From contig BFEA01000479.1 of the NCBI GenBank assembly GCA_003427395.1, positions 974,558 through 1,032,217 of the forward strand: 57,660 nucleotides of DNA, read 5' to 3'. Of this stretch, positions 1 to 10,697 are shown piece by piece (positions within the stretch are counted from its first letter, which is position 1; the number at the start of each line of letters is the position of its first letter). The translations under genes and the position numbers were made by a program. A model generated the notes under the pieces. That model was not told the DNA's origin. It did no database searches and saw only the letters and a program-made list of their open reading frames with translations. This DNA is from Chara braunii. Lineage: Eukaryota; Streptophyta; Charophyceae; Charales; Characeae.

Positions 1-120
1 AAAACGAGTAAAGGTCCAAATGTTTAATGTATCAGGCCTGAACATCTGTCCAGGTCCAAAGTCTGTCCGAAAACGAGTAAAGGTCCCAACGTCTTCCTGA
101 AAACGAGTAACGGTCCAAAC
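1..120. repeat. Short direct repeats at the window edge
   Basis: The motif AAAACGAGTAAAGGTCC begins at position 1 and recurs near 70 and 100, the last with one mismatch, separated by related AGGTCCAAA text. This looks like the end of a tandem array continuing beyond the window. No coding potential is evident. Confidence 0.6.
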
Positions 121-1054
121 TGAATTAGAGGCTCAGCCTCTGGGCCTGATTCCGGCCCTGGTCCTAANTGTGTACCTGGCCACAAAACGGACAACANCAC
201 ATTAGTAAAAACACATCAGTAAATAAATAAATAAGCAATCAACTTAAAGTTGAAGTCTTTCCGATGCAGGCCTAAGTAAAATGGCCGTAGGGCCTCCAGC
301 TTGCGGTGACGCGACCTGGGGGCCCTTATCCAACCTCGGGTCCCATGAGGGGCCCGTGTGGAGGCTCTCAGCATGTAACAGATAGCGTCGGGATCGAAAC
401 TTTTGTCTGTTTACTAACCGTTGTATGTTACTTTTTTTTTTTTTTTAATGAAAAGCAGAACCTCATGGTTCTGGCTCCTACCATTCTGGGGAGCAACAGT
501 CTGGTTCCTATGTTCATAGGTCTCTGGATCTCTTAAGTTTGTGTACCCTGCATTGCCTTTATGTGCTGAGAATGCTATAGCATAACCACCTCTGAAATTG
601 TTTGCTGGAGGCAGCACCTGCAGTTGTTATGTGCTTGAAATGACTCGGGTGAGCCGAATACGAGGGCCGATCTCCGGCTACTGCCGGATCGTCACTGCAT
701 CCGTTAGCTTTACAAATCTGACAATCTTTGTTCACAATTCACATTCACAAACACAAAGTGCTCAAATGCGGGCAATCGTAGCCAAAGCATCGAAAAGACG
801 TTCGACAGTTAGCAACAACGAATAGTCCATGTAATGCAACTCACTTGTTCGTGGTGGTCGTGAATTGCCTCGTGTGCTCCTCCAGTTACGCATTCCCACC
901 TCTCAATGCCCGAAACTCAAACCTACCCTCCACAAAGCCTTAGGGACTCCCTCTTGGTCGGGATGTCCGCCGAGAGGCAAGTTCAAACTGTTGTCGAAAG
1001 AGGATGAGAATGGCTGCTCAAAAATCCTAAATACTATATCTGTACAATTCGATA
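121..1054. other. No gene recognised; contains two N bases
   Basis: Positions 167 and 196 are N. The stretch has a poly(T) run near 430-446 and several short open frames with no recognisable domain. It may be intronic or intergenic relative to the CNGC exon downstream. I see no promoter, RNA gene or transposon end that I can defend. Confidence 0.4.
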
Positions 1055-1132
1055 TGGGATGCTGGGCCCGGTTCCCAGCACGTGCTGCTCCCCACGAATA
1101 AATTGGAGCATTTGCTTTCAAAAAAAAAAAAA
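1055..1132 (+). repeat. Copy of the double stem-loop retroposon tail (DSL element)
   Basis: The copy contains GCTGGGCCCGGTTCCCAGC (stem 1) and then TGCTCC...GGAGCA (stem 2), followed after about ten bases by poly(A) at about 1120-1131. Relative to other copies, the stem-1 pair A-T (GCTGGA/TCCAGC) is replaced by G-C on both sides (GCTGGG/CCCAGC), a compensatory change. Stem 2 is one base pair longer here. The poly(A) end suggests insertion by reverse transcription. The 5' limit is unclear. Confidence 0.65.
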
Positions 1133-1613
1133 TAATGTACGAAAGCAATTAAACCCTCCCCCTGTTACCACTTCCGAAAAATTCGATACAAAGGGAAGAA
1201 AAGAAAAGAAAAAGAAAAACCATAAAAAAACAATCAAAGCACTCAAACAGGACTGGCTTGTCAGTGACGTCCCGCCCTACGACGAGTGCATTAGTGCTGC
1301 CGTCAATTTTCAGATCACATCCCTCTTTTCTGCAAAGCTGTCCAGAACCTTCCCGAAGAACTGGTCCAGGATGCCCTTTTGTCGGTACTCCATTCGCATA
1401 ATCAGCACCTGGATCGGAATCTCGGTTCTGTCCGTCGTATTCCGATCAAGCCTATACAGGCTTCCAGTAACCGCGGCCGCCTTCTGTCTTCTGCTACTTT
1501 TTTTCTTTCTTTCGTTCTAATAATCCTGTCCATTGCGAACTGGAATATTGAGGGTGGGGTTCCCCACAGTCTTATCTGGAAAAGTACTGGGATCATGACC
1601 TGGCTTCGCTGAT

Positions 1614-1636
1614 GTTGCTGGAAACCAGGTCCAGCA
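1614..1636 (-). repeat. Partial DSL element (stem 1 only)
   Basis: On the minus strand this reads AATGCTGGACCTGGTTTCCAGC, the first stem-loop of the DSL family. The second stem-loop and poly(A) tail are not seen next to it, so this is a fragment or a diverged head. Confidence 0.4.
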
Positions 1637-1906
1637 TTAGACAGCGTAAACTAGTAAACTAGTACAGTCGTAGTACTTCGGGTATTGTGATGATGCTTTT
1701 CTCTATCGCTTAAACCACCAGTCCAACTGGCAACCGAAGCTAAATTGTCGAACCAAAGAATGCATTTTGCCGAGCCGGGAATCTACAGTGACAGCAAATT
1801 GGAGCCCGCCGGCGGTGGTACTAGTACCGACAATGTGAGACACGAAAGGACAGGCCCTATATCTGAAGGTAGCGCTCCACCAGCTACCAGATGTCCTTTG
1901 CCTCAT

Positions 1907-1944
1907 GAATCCGCTCCTAGAACATGGAAAGATACAGCCCTATG
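1907..1944 (+). repeat. Dispersed repeat with CTAGAACATGGAAAGATAC core
   Basis: The segment GAATCCGCTCCTAGAACATGG followed by AAAGATACAGCCCTATG matches, with substitutions, segments near 3700 and four places between 16.48 and 16.95 kb. It overlaps no recognisable gene. Its boundaries and class are unknown. Confidence 0.5.
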
Positions 1945-2254
1945 TAGTGTTGAAGCTACTTGGCCCTCGCGACACTACTCACGAATCCACCATGCTCAGA
2001 AAACTTCCCATGCTGTAACATTGAACCCATTCGATCCAAATCCAGCCAAACTTCGCTGAAAAACTCCTCAAGGCGTTGTCAAAATAGCAATCCGCAAACC
2101 CCCTCAGACGGAGTTCCACCTTCAATGTAAACACAACTTGAAAAAAGCCGGTTCAACTCCTTCCATTGTTGTAAAACGTTTTTTGCACAGCCTGGACCGC
2201 CCGGGAAAAGAGGGTGACCCGGGCGGCCAGGCTAGTAGCCTAGGTAACTCGATA

Positions 2255-2312
2255 GTTTTTTTGCATGACCGGCCGCTCAAGGACGCACAGGTGGTGTTCG
2301 TTGTTTGCGACC
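2255..2312 (+). pseudogene. Decayed duplicate of the CNGC exon start
   Basis: The run of T, GCAT and GCTCAAGGACGCACAGGTGG resemble the acceptor region and first codons of the real exon at 2439 (GCTCGGGGACGCACGGGTGG). About 28 of 37 aligned bases match by eye, and the encoded LKDAQVVFVVCDL parallels LGDARVVMAICERL. The acceptor AG seen at 2437-2438 is absent (CATGACCG instead of CATCACAG) and a stop follows the homologous part. It appears to be a local duplication that lost splicing ability. Confidence 0.5.
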
Positions 2313-2438
2313 TTTTCTGAATGCATCTGACCACAATTATCGTACGCAGATTGGTTGAAAAAGTCGCAGTGTAAGCCCTTAGTGTGTTGCGTATTGTAAT
2401 TGTTTTTCTCTCTGTTGGTTGTTTTTTTTGCATCACAG

Positions 2439-3029
2439 ACGCTCGGGGACGCACGGGTGGTGATGGCTATCTGCGAGCGGTTGCAGCAACGGCTGTTCGG
2501 TCCCATGAGCGTGATCATTGAAGAAGGTGAGCCTGTGTTGAGGATGTATTTTATTATTCGGGGGACCCTCGAGAACACTATCACGATGGACAACAACGAG
2601 GTCAATAGCTTGCTGCTGCAGAATGGGGATTATTTTGGAGAGGAGTTGTTAGCATGGTGCCTCATTGGCAGGATGCCTTCTGAGAAGAAATGTAAAAAGG
2701 GAGTGGAGAACGGAGGTGAGAGCAGTGGGAGAATGCCTTGCTCCTCTTGTCAGGTTAAGACTGTAGATTGTGTTGTAGATACATTCTCGATTGAACTCGA
2801 GGACTTGCAGTTTGTGTGCAATAATTTCCCGCAGCTGAAGACGGAGGAAACCAAGAGGTTGGTGAAGTACTTTTCAATGGCCTGGCGATTGTGGGCAACG
2901 AAGAAAATTCAGGCTGTCTGGAAAATCTACAAGAGGAGGAAAGCGTTAAGAGCGCAATCAGCTTATATTGCACGGGCAGAGCAGACAGCAAGATCTGGTC
3001 GCTCAGGCTCAGATAGACGGCAAGGTTGA
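2439..3029 (+). CDS. C-terminal exon of a plant-type cyclic nucleotide-gated ion channel (CNGC)
   Basis: Plant CNGCs are tetrameric plasma-membrane cation channels gated by cAMP/cGMP and by calmodulin. This exon encodes the cytosolic C-terminus only: the cNMP-binding domain (ICERL, then MYFIIRGTLE, then the phosphate-binding-cassette-like GDYFGEELLAWCL), the following helix (FSIELEDLQFVCNNFPQLK) and an IQ-like calmodulin motif (WATKKIQAVWKIYKRRKALR). An intron acceptor with a long pyrimidine tract ends at 2438 (TTTTTGCATCACAG), so I start the exon at 2439; no ATG is expected. It ends at TGA 3027-3029, about 30 codons after the IQ motif. The pore and membrane exons are not recognisable upstream, so the gene is partial here or has long introns. 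The loop after AWCL carries a KCKKGVENGG insert. The last codons lie in a segment that is tandemly duplicated downstream. Confidence 0.8.
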   Translation, partial: TLGDARVVMAICERLQQRLFGPMSVIIEEGEPVLRMYFIIRGTLENTITMDNNEVNSLLLQNGDYFGEELLAWCLIGRMPSEKKCKKGVENGGESSGRMPCSSCQVKTVDCVVDTFSIELEDLQFVCNNFPQLKTEETKRLVKYFSMAWRLWATKKIQAVWKIYKRRKALRAQSAYIARAEQTARSGRSGSDRRQG

Positions 3030-3400
3030 TGCAGGTTGACCAGATGATCTTGCAGGTTGTGCACTGCGTGTAATGTTGCGGCGGTGGCTTTTTCATTGAA
3101 GTGACTGACCGGGTCATGGACGCTGTTGGCATTCTTGGGGGGCCAATCTGTCCCCGCGGAAACTTACCGGCGCAAGCGAATGAATGCAGTCAGCAGCAGA
3201 CCAGGCGCCAAGATCTGGGCGGTCAAGCTCGGATAGATGGCAAGGTTGATGCAGTTTTGCACAGATGCGCTTGCAGGTTGGGCACTGCATGTAATTTTGC
3301 GGTGGCTTTTTCGTTGAAGTGATTGGGTGATGGATGATGTTGGCATCATTGGCCGTTCCATCTGTCCCAGAAAACTTGGTGGCGGATGGGCTTGACTGCA
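2955..3400 (+). repeat. Two-copy tandem duplication overlapping the CNGC stop codon
   Basis: AGATCTGG..GGTCAAGCTC..GATAG.CGGCAAGGTTGATGCAG near 2991-3035 recurs near 3211-3255, and similarity continues through TGCAGGTTG.GCACTGC.TGTAAT and GTGGCTTTTTC.TTGAAGTGA. The period is about 219 bp. The first copy includes the last CNGC codons and 3' UTR; the second is non-coding. Divergence between copies is moderate, so the event is not recent. Confidence 0.75.
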
Positions 3401-6050
3401 GTCGGTGTACATTGAAAGGGGGGTGGCGGGGAGCTCACTGCAAGTTTCTTGTCGCTCTACCTAGCCTTGATAAGGCATGAAGGTTTGTATCCCTCGCAGG
3501 TGAGCTTTGAAGTTGTTGCAGTGCATGTAATTTGTCGTTCATGTCCTTTGCGTTAAGTGTGTTGTTATTGCCAGTGCTGGACTCAGGTTGCCACTAAGGT
3601 TGAGCTGCGAGTCATATGAAAACTTTTAGCACAGGGAAGAGGGTGGATTACCTGAAGTCTACTGCGCTATGGGCCTCTCTCCGGTACTCTGGAAATGTGC
3701 AAAACGAGAGTGAATCGTCCTCTAGAACATGGAAAGATACATCGCCACAATTTTTGTCTGTTGTGCATGTGGAGAGTATTGGACGGAGGCCCCAATTACA
3801 GCAAGAGATTGCCATTATCAGGAAAGTAGGTGCAGAAGTGGAAGATTTGCCGATTGGTCCGTGTATTGAGAGTGAGCTGTCTGAGGAGGAGGAAAGCGCA
3901 GTTCTGCATTCTGGTGACAAGATTGCCCATTGTCAGTGCGTTGGTCGCACGGTTAGATTGGTTTCTGTATTGTTTGCGGGATGTGCCTGGACTCACTTCC
4001 CATTATTGTTAAAATCCTTCATGCCACTTACGCGTCTCGCTCCGGTGTCTGTGAAAATGGTGTCCTGTTGAGGCATTTATTTTTCATTGAGCAATGAGCA
4101 TTGTAAAATGCGAGATGCGTACGGAATGTGAGTGGCTATCACATGGGTTGCCTTTATTGCGAGTGCTTGTTGGCGGCAAGCTTGCTGGTCGAGAAAGACA
4201 AAAACTAGATGTAGGCGGAGTAGCGTAGTTGAGAGAGACGGAGCAGAGAGGGTTGGAGGAGTGTGGCGTGGTGGTTGCACGATGTTGCTGCCATGCTGCA
4301 GCATTTGTCCCAAGCCTTGGCGCTTGGGGAAGACAAAGCTGGGAGGAGTAAAGTGGGTGGAGAAGAACCCATCCCCATCCCACGCATTGTCTGTATAGAA
4401 AAGCCTTGCACTCTGGGAGAGTTTCTTGTTATAGGACAAGGACCTTGACCATCAGTGCTGTAATCAGGCTCTCCTGGGGGGCAAGAGAGAGGGAGGGCGG
4501 GGGGGGGGCGGGGTGAAGTTGGGGGGCTAATTTATGGCTATTGGGTGCTATAATTCTATTTGTCACTTCATCTTACAGTGTGAATATCCCCCTGGTGTGG
4601 AGGATAGGTTTGGCTTAGGGTCCCCATATTGTGGGACACAGGTTTGAGTGCATTATGCACTCCGTTGGTGGCACTTATCTCAAGTGTGGATCTGTCTAGG
4701 GTTCATGTGAGAAATCGGATTTATATATATATTCTATTTGACGATATATATATATTTTTGTGTGTGTGTATACAGGAATCGGTTCTGGCTGGAAATAGGT
4801 ACTGATTGGTGTCCTGAGCAGGGACAGAGCAGAGGTGGGACTTTTGCCCTGAATCTGGAGGGATGGGCCTGGGCTAACAGGCCAGAGATATTGGTTGATG
4901 ATTGCATGTGCAAATATCGTAATTTGGTAATGCACAGAGGCTATGTATGCTGCACATAAACGTGTCCAGGTGCACCCGTTTATGTGTCCATACAAACAGA
5001 GGGAACATATGAAATAGGCTCTCTGACTATGGGCACTGGCAATGCTCGCATCTTTGCTGGCGCTGGCAGTGCTCGCGTTGTTGCTCGCATGCTGTAGTTG
5101 CAAGGAATCGGTTACACATTGATAGCATTTTGTCAGGTGCAGCACCAGTTCATCTTCTTGGAAGAAGTGTTTTGATTGAAGTCATGTTTATCGGTGACTG
5201 TGCAGCACTGCGCCGCGTTCGAAAAGAAACGGAAAGATGAAAATGCCTGAGCAGCACCGCCCATGCTCTCCCGTAGTTGATATGCATGGTGTTTGAACAC
5301 TGTGCTCGTTGAGTTGTCGCTTATTTCAGGTCTTTCGAAGCGAGGCAGTCTGATGCTCTTCTCCTTGAAATAGGCATCAACGCTGTTGAAAATGCAGACT
5401 GCAGAAATGCCCCTCCCCATAGAAGAGCATGCTGTCTGGTGCTCAGGCCCTTTGTGTGCCTCTTATGCTAGCCCAGTCGTTTTTGTCTGCGGTGGTGCCG
5501 GACGGGATGACATATGGCATGGAGATTGCTTATGCCTGTGACTACTTATGGACACTCAGTTAAAGGAGGGATTGTTGACATGCGTCGTTCTAGCTCTCTC
5601 TTCGCATTTTCGGAGGTGAATGGGTTGATGATGCATGGCATGGAGATTTTACGAGGGTAAGTACACGCATTCTGTGAGCTGGGCCATGGCCACTTGTGGT
5701 GTCTGTGAGCAGTTGAGGCAAGGTTGGTCAGTTGCAGGCGGAATACCCGACCCGTCACATGCTTCAGCGGTGAACGAGGATGAAAGAGATTGTATGCTCT
5801 GCACCTGCCATCGCTCGCCTCCGTGATGATTTCCTTGAGCAGTTGTATGTTTAGATACTCGATGGATTTTTGGAACAACAGGTGAGTTCTCCAGTTCTTG
5901 TGGTAATAACCGATTGGGTTGGAAGGTTCAGACGCACGCAGGGTGTTGGCGGAGCGGGGTCGTTTGGATTTGTTGAAGGAGCTCCGGATCGCTGTCGTCT
6001 GATGATGACCTCTGTTGTCTTGAAAGTAACAGCTGGCAAGCGCTTTTCCC
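3401..6050. other. No gene recognised
   Basis: An open frame at 3616-4071 (151 codons, plus) shows no domain I recognise, and part of it (3690-3747) is the dispersed ACATGG repeat, so I do not call it a gene. A G-rich tract lies at 4495-4516, and an AT/TG microsatellite (TATATATA, GTGTGTGTG) at 4720-4770. The rest is unique-looking sequence without defensible features. Confidence 0.4.
3690..3747 (+). repeat. Dispersed ACATGG repeat, second site
   Basis: GGAAATGTGCAAAACGAGAG then TGAATCGTCCTCTAGAACATGG and AAAGATACATCGCCAC align with the 81-bp unit at 16.48 kb (AAATGTGCAAAACTACAACG, GAATCTTCTGCTAAAACATGG, AATCATACGCCGCCATATG). Homology therefore spans at least 58 bp. Confidence 0.55.
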
Positions 6051-6054
6051 ATTA

Positions 6055-6595
6055 GACCACATGCCCACTTCTTCCAGTTTGCTGAAGTTGTGCTTTGCTG
6101 AAGTACCCCTCACTTTCAGATGCAAGGTGCATGGAAGCCCTCTGAGAAGTACCCTTGCAGGTTTTTTCAGTGCCTGCCCCTCGTTTGAAGTTCTGCCTTG
6201 CAGAAGTGCCCTCACTTTCAGCTGCAAGTTTCAAGGAAGCCCCCCTCTGAGAATTACCCACTCTTTCAGCTGTCAATCCCTTTCCCATGCAGGTTATTCA
6301 GTGCCTGCCTGCTGCCGTTTGAGGTTCTGCTTTGCAGAAATGCCCTCGCTTTGAGATCCAGGCTGCAATCAACCCCCCCCCACCCTCTCTGAGAAGTACC
6401 CACTCTTTCGGCTGGCAATTGGTTATTCCATTAGAGCACATGCCCACTTCTTCCTTTTGAAGTCCTGCTTTGCAGAAGTACCCCTCACTTCCATATGCAA
6501 GTTGCATGGGAGCCCTCTGAGAAGTACCCACTCTTCCGGCCGGCGATCCCTTTCCCATGCAGGTTCTGAAGAGCCTGCCTGCCTCTCATTTGGTG
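6055..6595 (+). repeat. Degenerate tandem array, unit about 100-138 bp
   Basis: Four successive units share TTGAAGTTCTGCTTTGCAGA, GTGCCCTCACTTTCAG, GCATGGAAGCCCTCTGAGAA and TACCCACTCTTTC...CCCATGCAGGTT. Starts are near 6088, 6188, 6321 and 6459. A longer register is visible too: CATTAGA.CACATGCCCACTTCTTCC occurs near 6050 and again near 6430, about 380 bp apart, so the array has a higher-order repeat. No long open frame runs through it. Confidence 0.7.
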
Positions 6596-8494
6596 CACTA
6601 TCAGGGGCACATGAAACCCCTCTCTCACATGCACAAGCTGTCGCTCAGAAACGCAGGGCAGATACTGGGGGAGAGGAGTAGTTTTTTTTATGTGTGTGTG
6701 TTTTGAGGAGGTGGTTTTGAATGGACGGAGGAGAGCAGAATTTGATCGAAGAAGAAAGTTGTTCAGCGCATTTGTTCATGTCAGGCTAGTTTTGAAATGA
6801 AATTCCTGTATACAGGGATTCATCGATGCAGGTAAGAAGTGATGGGGTAGCAAGTTCTGAATGATAGGGGGAGGAAAGTTGTGTGTAACACCATGATGCT
6901 CCACCTTTGTGGAGAGTTTTTCAAGTTTTTTGTTTATTTTTTGGGCCATAACGAGCGCATAACACATGCAATGCTTTGAAAATAAAAATAAAAATGCAGT
7001 ACGCAATGAATGACACATGCTACTATGATTAGTTATGTGATTGATGTAATAGATTGCTATGGGGAACCAGGCGTGCAGGAAAGAGAGGCTTTTCCAAAAC
7101 ATAAAGATTCTCTATGTTCATAGAGGGATTTGATGACGGCAAGGCTGAGCTGGAAATGATGTTGTTGTTGTTGTTTTATTTTATTTTTATTTTTTATAAG
7201 TAGGCGGAAGTAGTTAGTACAATTGATATATTAGACCGTAGTGGTGGAGTAGGCAGCGAGCAAAGACGGCTTCCAAAATGCAGGAATTTTGTAGGTTTTA
7301 TGTCGGCAAGGCTGTTGGTGAAATTGTACATTGAGCCGGGGGCATCCACAGAGTTCATGTGTAGGCCTAAGTTCGTTAGCCGTTGCAGTTATGTCGTGCT
7401 ATAGGACGAGGACGGAGAAAGCAGTATATTGGAGAATCTGCGGAAAACAAAAGCCCCCTTGCATACTGTTCCCTTCAGGGACCCGGCCCGCCCTTTGAGC
7501 ACCCACGTGTCTCCCGCGGTGGGTGTTGGGATGTGGGATGGTATAGGCGGTTGGGACGAGGAAGGAGACAGACACAACCTGTCAAAGTGCACGTTGAGGG
7601 TGTGAGAGGGTGGCTGGCAATGTGGCATTCCTCGAGGAGGAGGAGGAGGATGAAACCAGCGCATTCCATCTGGTGGTAGATGAGGGGTGTAGTGGAACGA
7701 GTGGGGAGAGGGCTGCAGCATGTTGGAAAAGAGCAAAAAAGACTGTGGTGGTTTGTTTAACAGGGGTGCATGGTTGTGCATGGCGGGGCATTATGACAAT
7801 ATATATGGCACCCTCTCAAAGTGCTGATCTTCTACGGTACTGGGGGGAAAGGACTGGGTGTAGCAACTAGCGATAGTAGGTTGGCGCGTCCGTACATTGA
7901 TTTAGATGCTGGCCAGATGCTAGGCTTTGGCTGAAACACTCTCTTCGTTTGTTCGTTGTGTACTGCACCGTGTGACATTGTGAATCGGCGGCAAAGCTCG
8001 CCACTATCGAGGTAATCGTCGTAAGCACAGGAATAATCTCTCTACATGATTTTGCTGTCCGTCTTTGGGCCACTTTTTCTGTCAAGTGCGCTTCATGAAT
8101 GTTCATTTCCAGGATGGCATGGCTAGGTGGGGGAATGCCGGAGAGACTGTACAGTCCATGGATGGTGGGATGAGAAGGGCAAAAAGTATGTTACTTTTTT
8201 TGGTAATTTTTTTTTTTTTTAATATAAATAATAAAATATCAATAAGCCATATGCTTTGTGACCGCATCACACCGACAACCTACTGCCTTTTTTTTTTTTT
8301 TTCTTTTTTTTTTTTTTTTGTTCCTCCGGAGTCCTTAGTGATTTCCACTCTCCTTTGCTCTGTGTCATGTGCACTGTCTCCATTGGGATTCTTTTTTTTT
8401 TTCCGACAAAGGGGTGCCGGCCTGGATATATTAATTATTATATTGTTTATCTGACCGGCCCCAGGTAATTTAGCATTATGCCATCTTGTTCGCC
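6596..8494. other. No gene recognised
   Basis: Low-complexity GTTGTTGTT and T/A-rich sequence lies near 7160-7200, an AGG run near 7637-7651, and several poly(T) runs at 8200-8400. Two similar GGACGAGGA.GGAGA segments near 7400 and 7555 hint at an old local duplication. I see no convincing coding region or RNA gene. Confidence 0.4.
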
Positions 8495-8580
8495 GAATTG
8501 CATCTGGATTCAAACTCGGGTCTGTATTTGAACAGTTTGATTGGTGTACCTGCTCAGCTAGCCCCATTTGGTAGGCCAGC
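8495..8580 (-). repeat. tRNA-derived SINE head, copy 1
   Basis: Read on the minus strand, TAGCTGAGCAGG (8560-8549) fits the pol III box A consensus TRGCNNAGYNGG exactly. GAGTTTGAATCC (8518-8507), about 30 bases downstream, resembles box B GGTTCGANTCC. No tRNA cloverleaf can be closed, so it is a SINE or tRNA relic, not a tRNA. A diverged second copy lies at 10698-10774. The unrelated poly(T) at 8585 on the plus strand lies on its 5' side. Confidence 0.6.
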
Positions 8581-9057
8581 TTCATTTTTTTTTCTGCTTC
8601 CCTCTGCAAATGTGTCTTGAAAAGGGTAGATACTAGATACTAGATAAGCAGATGCACCGCATGATTGATCCCAACCACCGATTGTGTGTAATTCATTTAA
8701 CTGACGCTTGGTTCTGTACTTGTCTGAACTAGCTCTCTCTGTGTATGCAGAGTACAGAAAGATTTGACTGTTGGTCTCCTGAGGTTGGTGTCGGACACCG
8801 GGCAATGTGTACACGGTTGCAGCGGCCATGCGCATCAGGCGTTGAAGTAGGTAAGCACTCTTTCACAACTTGAAGAAGAGCATACTGACAAAAAAAAAAA
8901 AAAAGGAAACACTTGCATAGTGACCGAGTAACACTTGCGTTCACTGAGACGGTCGCTGAAGTGTTTCCGTGCATGTGCCCGGGGGGACACTAACTTCCAT
9001 GTGAAGTTAAGCGTGCCCCCTTCCCATGTTCCGGTCTTCCCTGGGCCCAGTGTGTTC

Positions 9058-9662
9058 TTAAACCACCGCCACCCCTGACAGCCTGAAGTAGGATTCCCGG
9101 AGAGTTAGGGCCGCAGAAAACGGTAGGGCGACGACCAGCAGGTGCAGGCGGGTCCAGTCCCTCAATTTTCAAGCGCCAACTTTGGCGATCTTTCGCGCTT
9201 GGAAGATTTAATGAGAAAATCTGAAAATTTCAGATCCTGTAGATTAGATTGTGATCTTTCCAGGAAAAATACCAGGAAAAAAAAATGAAAATAGAAATTT
9301 GGACCGTGAAATAAATGCAGCACCACTTCCTCACATTTTCCATTTTTGGCGCTCTACCACGTGTGGGCCAACGAGAAAATTACCTCAACTTCAGCGACTT
9401 TTCACGATCAAAAGAATGTGTCAAGAAATCTGAAAATTTGAGGGCCCGCAGATCATCGTGATCTTTCGAGGGGGGAAAAAAAAAAAACAAAAAAAAAACA
9501 CGTCTAAACACTGTAAACAGTGAATAAAATTGCTGTGCATATTCGACACATTTTCCATTTTTGCCACTCCCCTGGTTCTCCCCATTGTGCTACCGGTAGC
9601 CCTATTCAACCTGTGCTACCGGTCCCCCCGACTTTAGGACGGCAGGGGTAGTGGTGGTTTAC
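9058..9662. mobile_element. TTAA-flanked element with ACCACC terminal inverted repeats (copy 1)
   Basis: The left end is TTAA then ACCACCGCCACCCCTGAC; the right end is GGCAGGGGTAGTGGTGGT then TTAC. The termini match as imperfect inverted repeats of about 18 bp, and the flanks look like a TTAA target duplication with one mutated copy. About 597 bp of interior has no transposase. It holds an internal direct repeat of about 215 bp (CACATTTTCCATTTTTG at about 9332 and 9548; GAAATCTGAAAATTT-like text in both). TTAA duplications are characteristic of piggyBac-type transposons, so this is probably a non-autonomous derivative. Confidence 0.55.
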
Positions 9663-9733
9663 GGATTCGTCCCTGATGTCCTGTTACTTGTCCGGTCACT
9701 TTTTGTTCTCTGTCGTTTCCGTGTGCCAATCCT

Positions 9734-9894
9734 TTAAACCACCAGTAGTACTTCCTAAAGTTGTGCGCGTTAACGAGCCACAATTTTAGTAAATGTACGG
9801 GTCACTACAGGAGCGCCCAAATTCATCAGACTACAAACGTTTATACTCTATTCTTTTCCACGGCCGACAGCTGGGCCAAGTACTGGTGGTTTAA
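9734..9894. mobile_element. TTAA-flanked element with ACCACC ends (copy 2)
   Basis: TTAA at 9734-9737 precedes ACCACCAGTAGTACTTCC. The right end AGCTGGGCCAAGTACTGGTGGT runs to 9890 and is followed by TTAA 9891-9894. The right terminus is the same as that of the element at 28440-28640; the left end has diverged or carries a short change. The 153-bp interior is non-coding. It lies only about 70 bp from copy 1. Confidence 0.6.
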
Positions 9895-10090
9895 GTACCA
9901 GTTTCGACTCTCTGATCTCGTTTTTTATTTGCACAAAAGCCCGTTCCCGGACCTCTTCCACCAGCACCTGCTGGGTGTCTGTCTCTTTGCACGGCCTTTT
10001 CCATAATGTCGACAACAGCACTGCTGGTTGTGTATCGTCAGTTTCTACTTCCTTTTCCATACAGCACAGCACAATTCTCATTCTTCTGCA

Positions 10091-10194
10091 CAACCCCTTG
10101 GGTTCCAACCCCTTTGGTTGCAACCCCTTGGGCTCGAACCCCTTTGGTTCCGACCCCTTTGATTCCAACCCTTGGGTTCCAACACGTTGGGTTC
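10091..10194 (+). repeat. 15-bp minisatellite, seven units
   Basis: The consensus is CAACCCCTTTGGTTC with alternating CTTGGG/CTTTGG variants; one unit is 14 bp. On the minus strand the unit reads as a pentapeptide (E/Q)PKG(L/F/S) inside a 106-codon open frame (9848-10168) that starts in the repeat and ends in the neighbouring TTAA element. I treat that frame as incidental. Confidence 0.8.
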
Positions 10195-10697
10195 TAAAAG
10201 TCGGTGAGCAAGGCGAGGATACCGTCTGGTGAGGATACCGTCTGTCGTTGGCTTATCCGTCAAGACGCTGCAAGACGCTGCGCAGTTTGATGGCCCTCTC
10301 CCGGACTTGTGTCGCTTTAGGGTCTAGGAGGATAGGATAGAAATTGCACAGAGTTCCTTCTCGGCGCTCCTGAGTTCTTGGATCGTGTGCCGGTTAAACC
10401 AGTGGTTGACTGGCAGCGCTAAATAATCTCTTAATGGTTGGTTGCAGACTTCTAAGTTCTTACCCGTCCGTTTCTTTTTCTGAGGATCGAGTTCCGTGGG
10501 AGTTTTGGTAGCCCTGCCATGCATACGCACGCGTTTCGTCCACCTTTTGCCTATTATTTCCCACATACGCTCATGGAAGTCCCTTTGGGCCTGTAACCCA
10601 AACTGGTAGTATAGCCAAAGTTAAAGAAGGTTAAGTCTTTGCTCTGTGGTATCTGCCTGGGTCCTTAATTTCCAATCACATTCTATCAATTCCATCT

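Noticed and set aside
1312-1466. Possible exon: acceptor TTTTCAG then codons reading DHIPLFCKAVQNLPEELVQD and a GTAACC donor-like site.
   Set aside because: The peptide looks plausible but I cannot name a family, and the frame continues into T-rich low complexity. Insufficient for a gene call.
3616-4071. 151-codon open frame downstream of the CNGC exon.
   Set aside because: Part of it is the dispersed ACATGG repeat and the rest has no domain; the CNGC stop codon is already at 3029.
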